Positions 20,551 through 21,330 of a DNA stretch of 21,330 bases are shown in pieces. Numbering within the stretch: the first letter of the stretch is position 1; each line of letters starts with the position of its first letter. The DNA lies in assembly GCA_035267785.1 (NCBI GenBank), contig DATFLL010000020.1:1-21330 (forward strand), in the 5' to 3' direction. The position numbers and the translations under genes are program-made. This DNA comes from DATFLL01 sp035267785. GTDB lineage: Bacteria > Pseudomonadota > Gammaproteobacteria > DATFLL01. The notes beneath the pieces were generated by a model that was not told the origin of the DNA, searched no databases, and was given only the letters and a program-made list of their open reading frames with translations.

Positions 20551-21330
20551 GTGTGGAGACGACTACGACTGGCGGTCAGTGCGAGCCTGCGTACCAAGCT
20601 GCTGCTGCTCGTGCTGTTTCCGATCCTGGTGTTCATGCCGGTCATCCTCGGGCTGGCGGCCTACTGGACGCAGCAGTTCGCTTACACGCAGCTTTCGCGG
20701 CGCGTGAACACCGATTTGGCCGTCGCCCATGATGCGTTCTCTCGTATACAGCAGGACCATCTGGCCCAACTGAAATATCTTGGCGAGTCCTATACGTTTC
20801 GCACGGCACTGACGCGGTCCGATGCGGCCATGCTTCGCAACCAGGTGGCCGTTCTGCGCGAGACGGGCGGATTCGATTTTCTGCACTTGACTGACCCCGA
20901 AGGCCACTGGTTGTATGCGGCGCATGATCGCGGCCATCGCCTTAGCCGCACCTCACCCCTGCAGCGCAAGGCGATTCGCACCGGCAGCGGCAGCGCGGGT
21001 GTCGAAGTATTCAGCCGCTCGGATCTCGAACGCGAGGACGACTCGCTGGTCGATCGGGCCACCCTGGACGGCTCGCAGGCCGACCCCGGCGATCGGGTCC
21101 GCGGGTTGGTGCTGCGGATGGTCTATCCGGTCAAGGATCGCCACGGCGCGGTGATCGCGCTGCTCGACGGCGGAATTCTGCTGAACCACAATTTCGATTT
21201 CGTCGATGCGATTCGGGACCTGGTCTACGGCCCCGGCAGCGTACCCAAAAGCGGATGGGGTGCGGTGAGCGTCTTCCTGGCCGGCAGTCGGGTCAGCACC
21301 AATCTGCCGCGACCGGGCGGCGAGTCGGGC
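20551..21330 (+). CDS. Membrane sensor kinase, 5' part only (partner of the sigma-54 regulator)
   Basis: An open frame of 260 codons starts at GTG 20551 and runs off the window end. The start fits a ribosome site GGTGGAG 7 bases upstream and puts a single strong TM helix near the N-terminus (KLLLLVLFPILVFMPVILGL, about 15-34). What follows is an extracytoplasmic sensor region with segments such as FDFLHLTDPEGHWLYAAHD and GLVLRMVYPVKDRHGAVIALLDGGILLNHNF. This resembles the Cache-type ligand domain of membrane kinases. No H-box or ATPase is reached, so the kinase identity comes from its place 42 bp behind a response regulator and from the architecture. Alternatives are a chemoreceptor or a cyclase. 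The ligand cannot be inferred. Confidence 0.7.
   Translation, partial: MWRRLRLAVSASLRTKLLLLVLFPILVFMPVILGLAAYWTQQFAYTQLSRRVNTDLAVAHDAFSRIQQDHLAQLKYLGESYTFRTALTRSDAAMLRNQVAVLRETGGFDFLHLTDPEGHWLYAAHDRGHRLSRTSPLQRKAIRTGSGSAGVEVFSRSDLEREDDSLVDRATLDGSQADPGDRVRGLVLRMVYPVKDRHGAVIALLDGGILLNHNFDFVDAIRDLVYGPGSVPKSGWGAVSVFLAGSRVSTNLPRPGGESG

Overview
The window is GC-rich bacterial DNA with tightly packed genes. It looks like a proteobacterium, most likely a gammaproteobacterium with respiratory or sulfur-type metabolism. That placement is inferred from gene content (ClsA-type cardiolipin synthase, LexA, TupABC, FdhD, a HisKA_2 kinase with an ANTAR regulator, a sigma-54 regulator) and was not tested by any search. 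No tRNA, rRNA, CRISPR array or transposase was found.

Layout. (1) 1-457: gene debris, namely the last ~65 codons of a histidine kinase (+) abutting the 3' end of a membrane-protein frame (-). (2) 458-4838: a DNA-damage block. lexA (-) diverges from a two-gene operon (+) encoding a MrfA-type DEAD/DEAH helicase and a MrfB-type DEDD exonuclease. The 60-bp divergent promoter carries two GTTC-N7-GTTC sites, one in each orientation. (3) 4931-6367: cardiolipin synthase, followed by a cluster of small dyads including a REP-like hairpin. (4) 6525-9651: a membrane histidine kinase with three PAS domains and a HisKA_2 core, then a REC-ANTAR response regulator that probably acts on RNA by antitermination. 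(5) 9684-11216 (-): an unrecognised exported protein with IPT-like and internally duplicated beta domains, and a leader that can hide its own ribosome site. (6) 11318-18647 (-): a molybdenum/tungsten block in two clusters. moaA-fdhD-(HTH + PBP-like regulator) form one operon, with tandem 15-bp repeats upstream of moaA. tupA-tupB-tupC-mobA-moeA form another, with a long structured leader resembling a Moco-type riboswitch. (7) 19072-21330 (+): a sigma-54-dependent NtrC-family response regulator and the 5' part of its likely membrane sensor kinase, divergent from tup.

How the genes fit together. TupABC imports tungstate (or molybdate). MoaA starts pterin synthesis, MoeA inserts the metal, MobA adds the nucleotide, and FdhD sulfurates the cofactor for formate dehydrogenase-type enzymes. 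The one-component PBP-like regulator, coupled translationally to fdhD, is a good candidate oxyanion or cofactor sensor. No Mo/W enzyme itself lies in the window. The two most interesting signals are the lexA/mrfAB divergon, whose operator geometry resembles the alphaproteobacterial LexA box, and the layered regulation of the Mo/W block (structured RNA leader, tandem repeats, PBP-like regulator).
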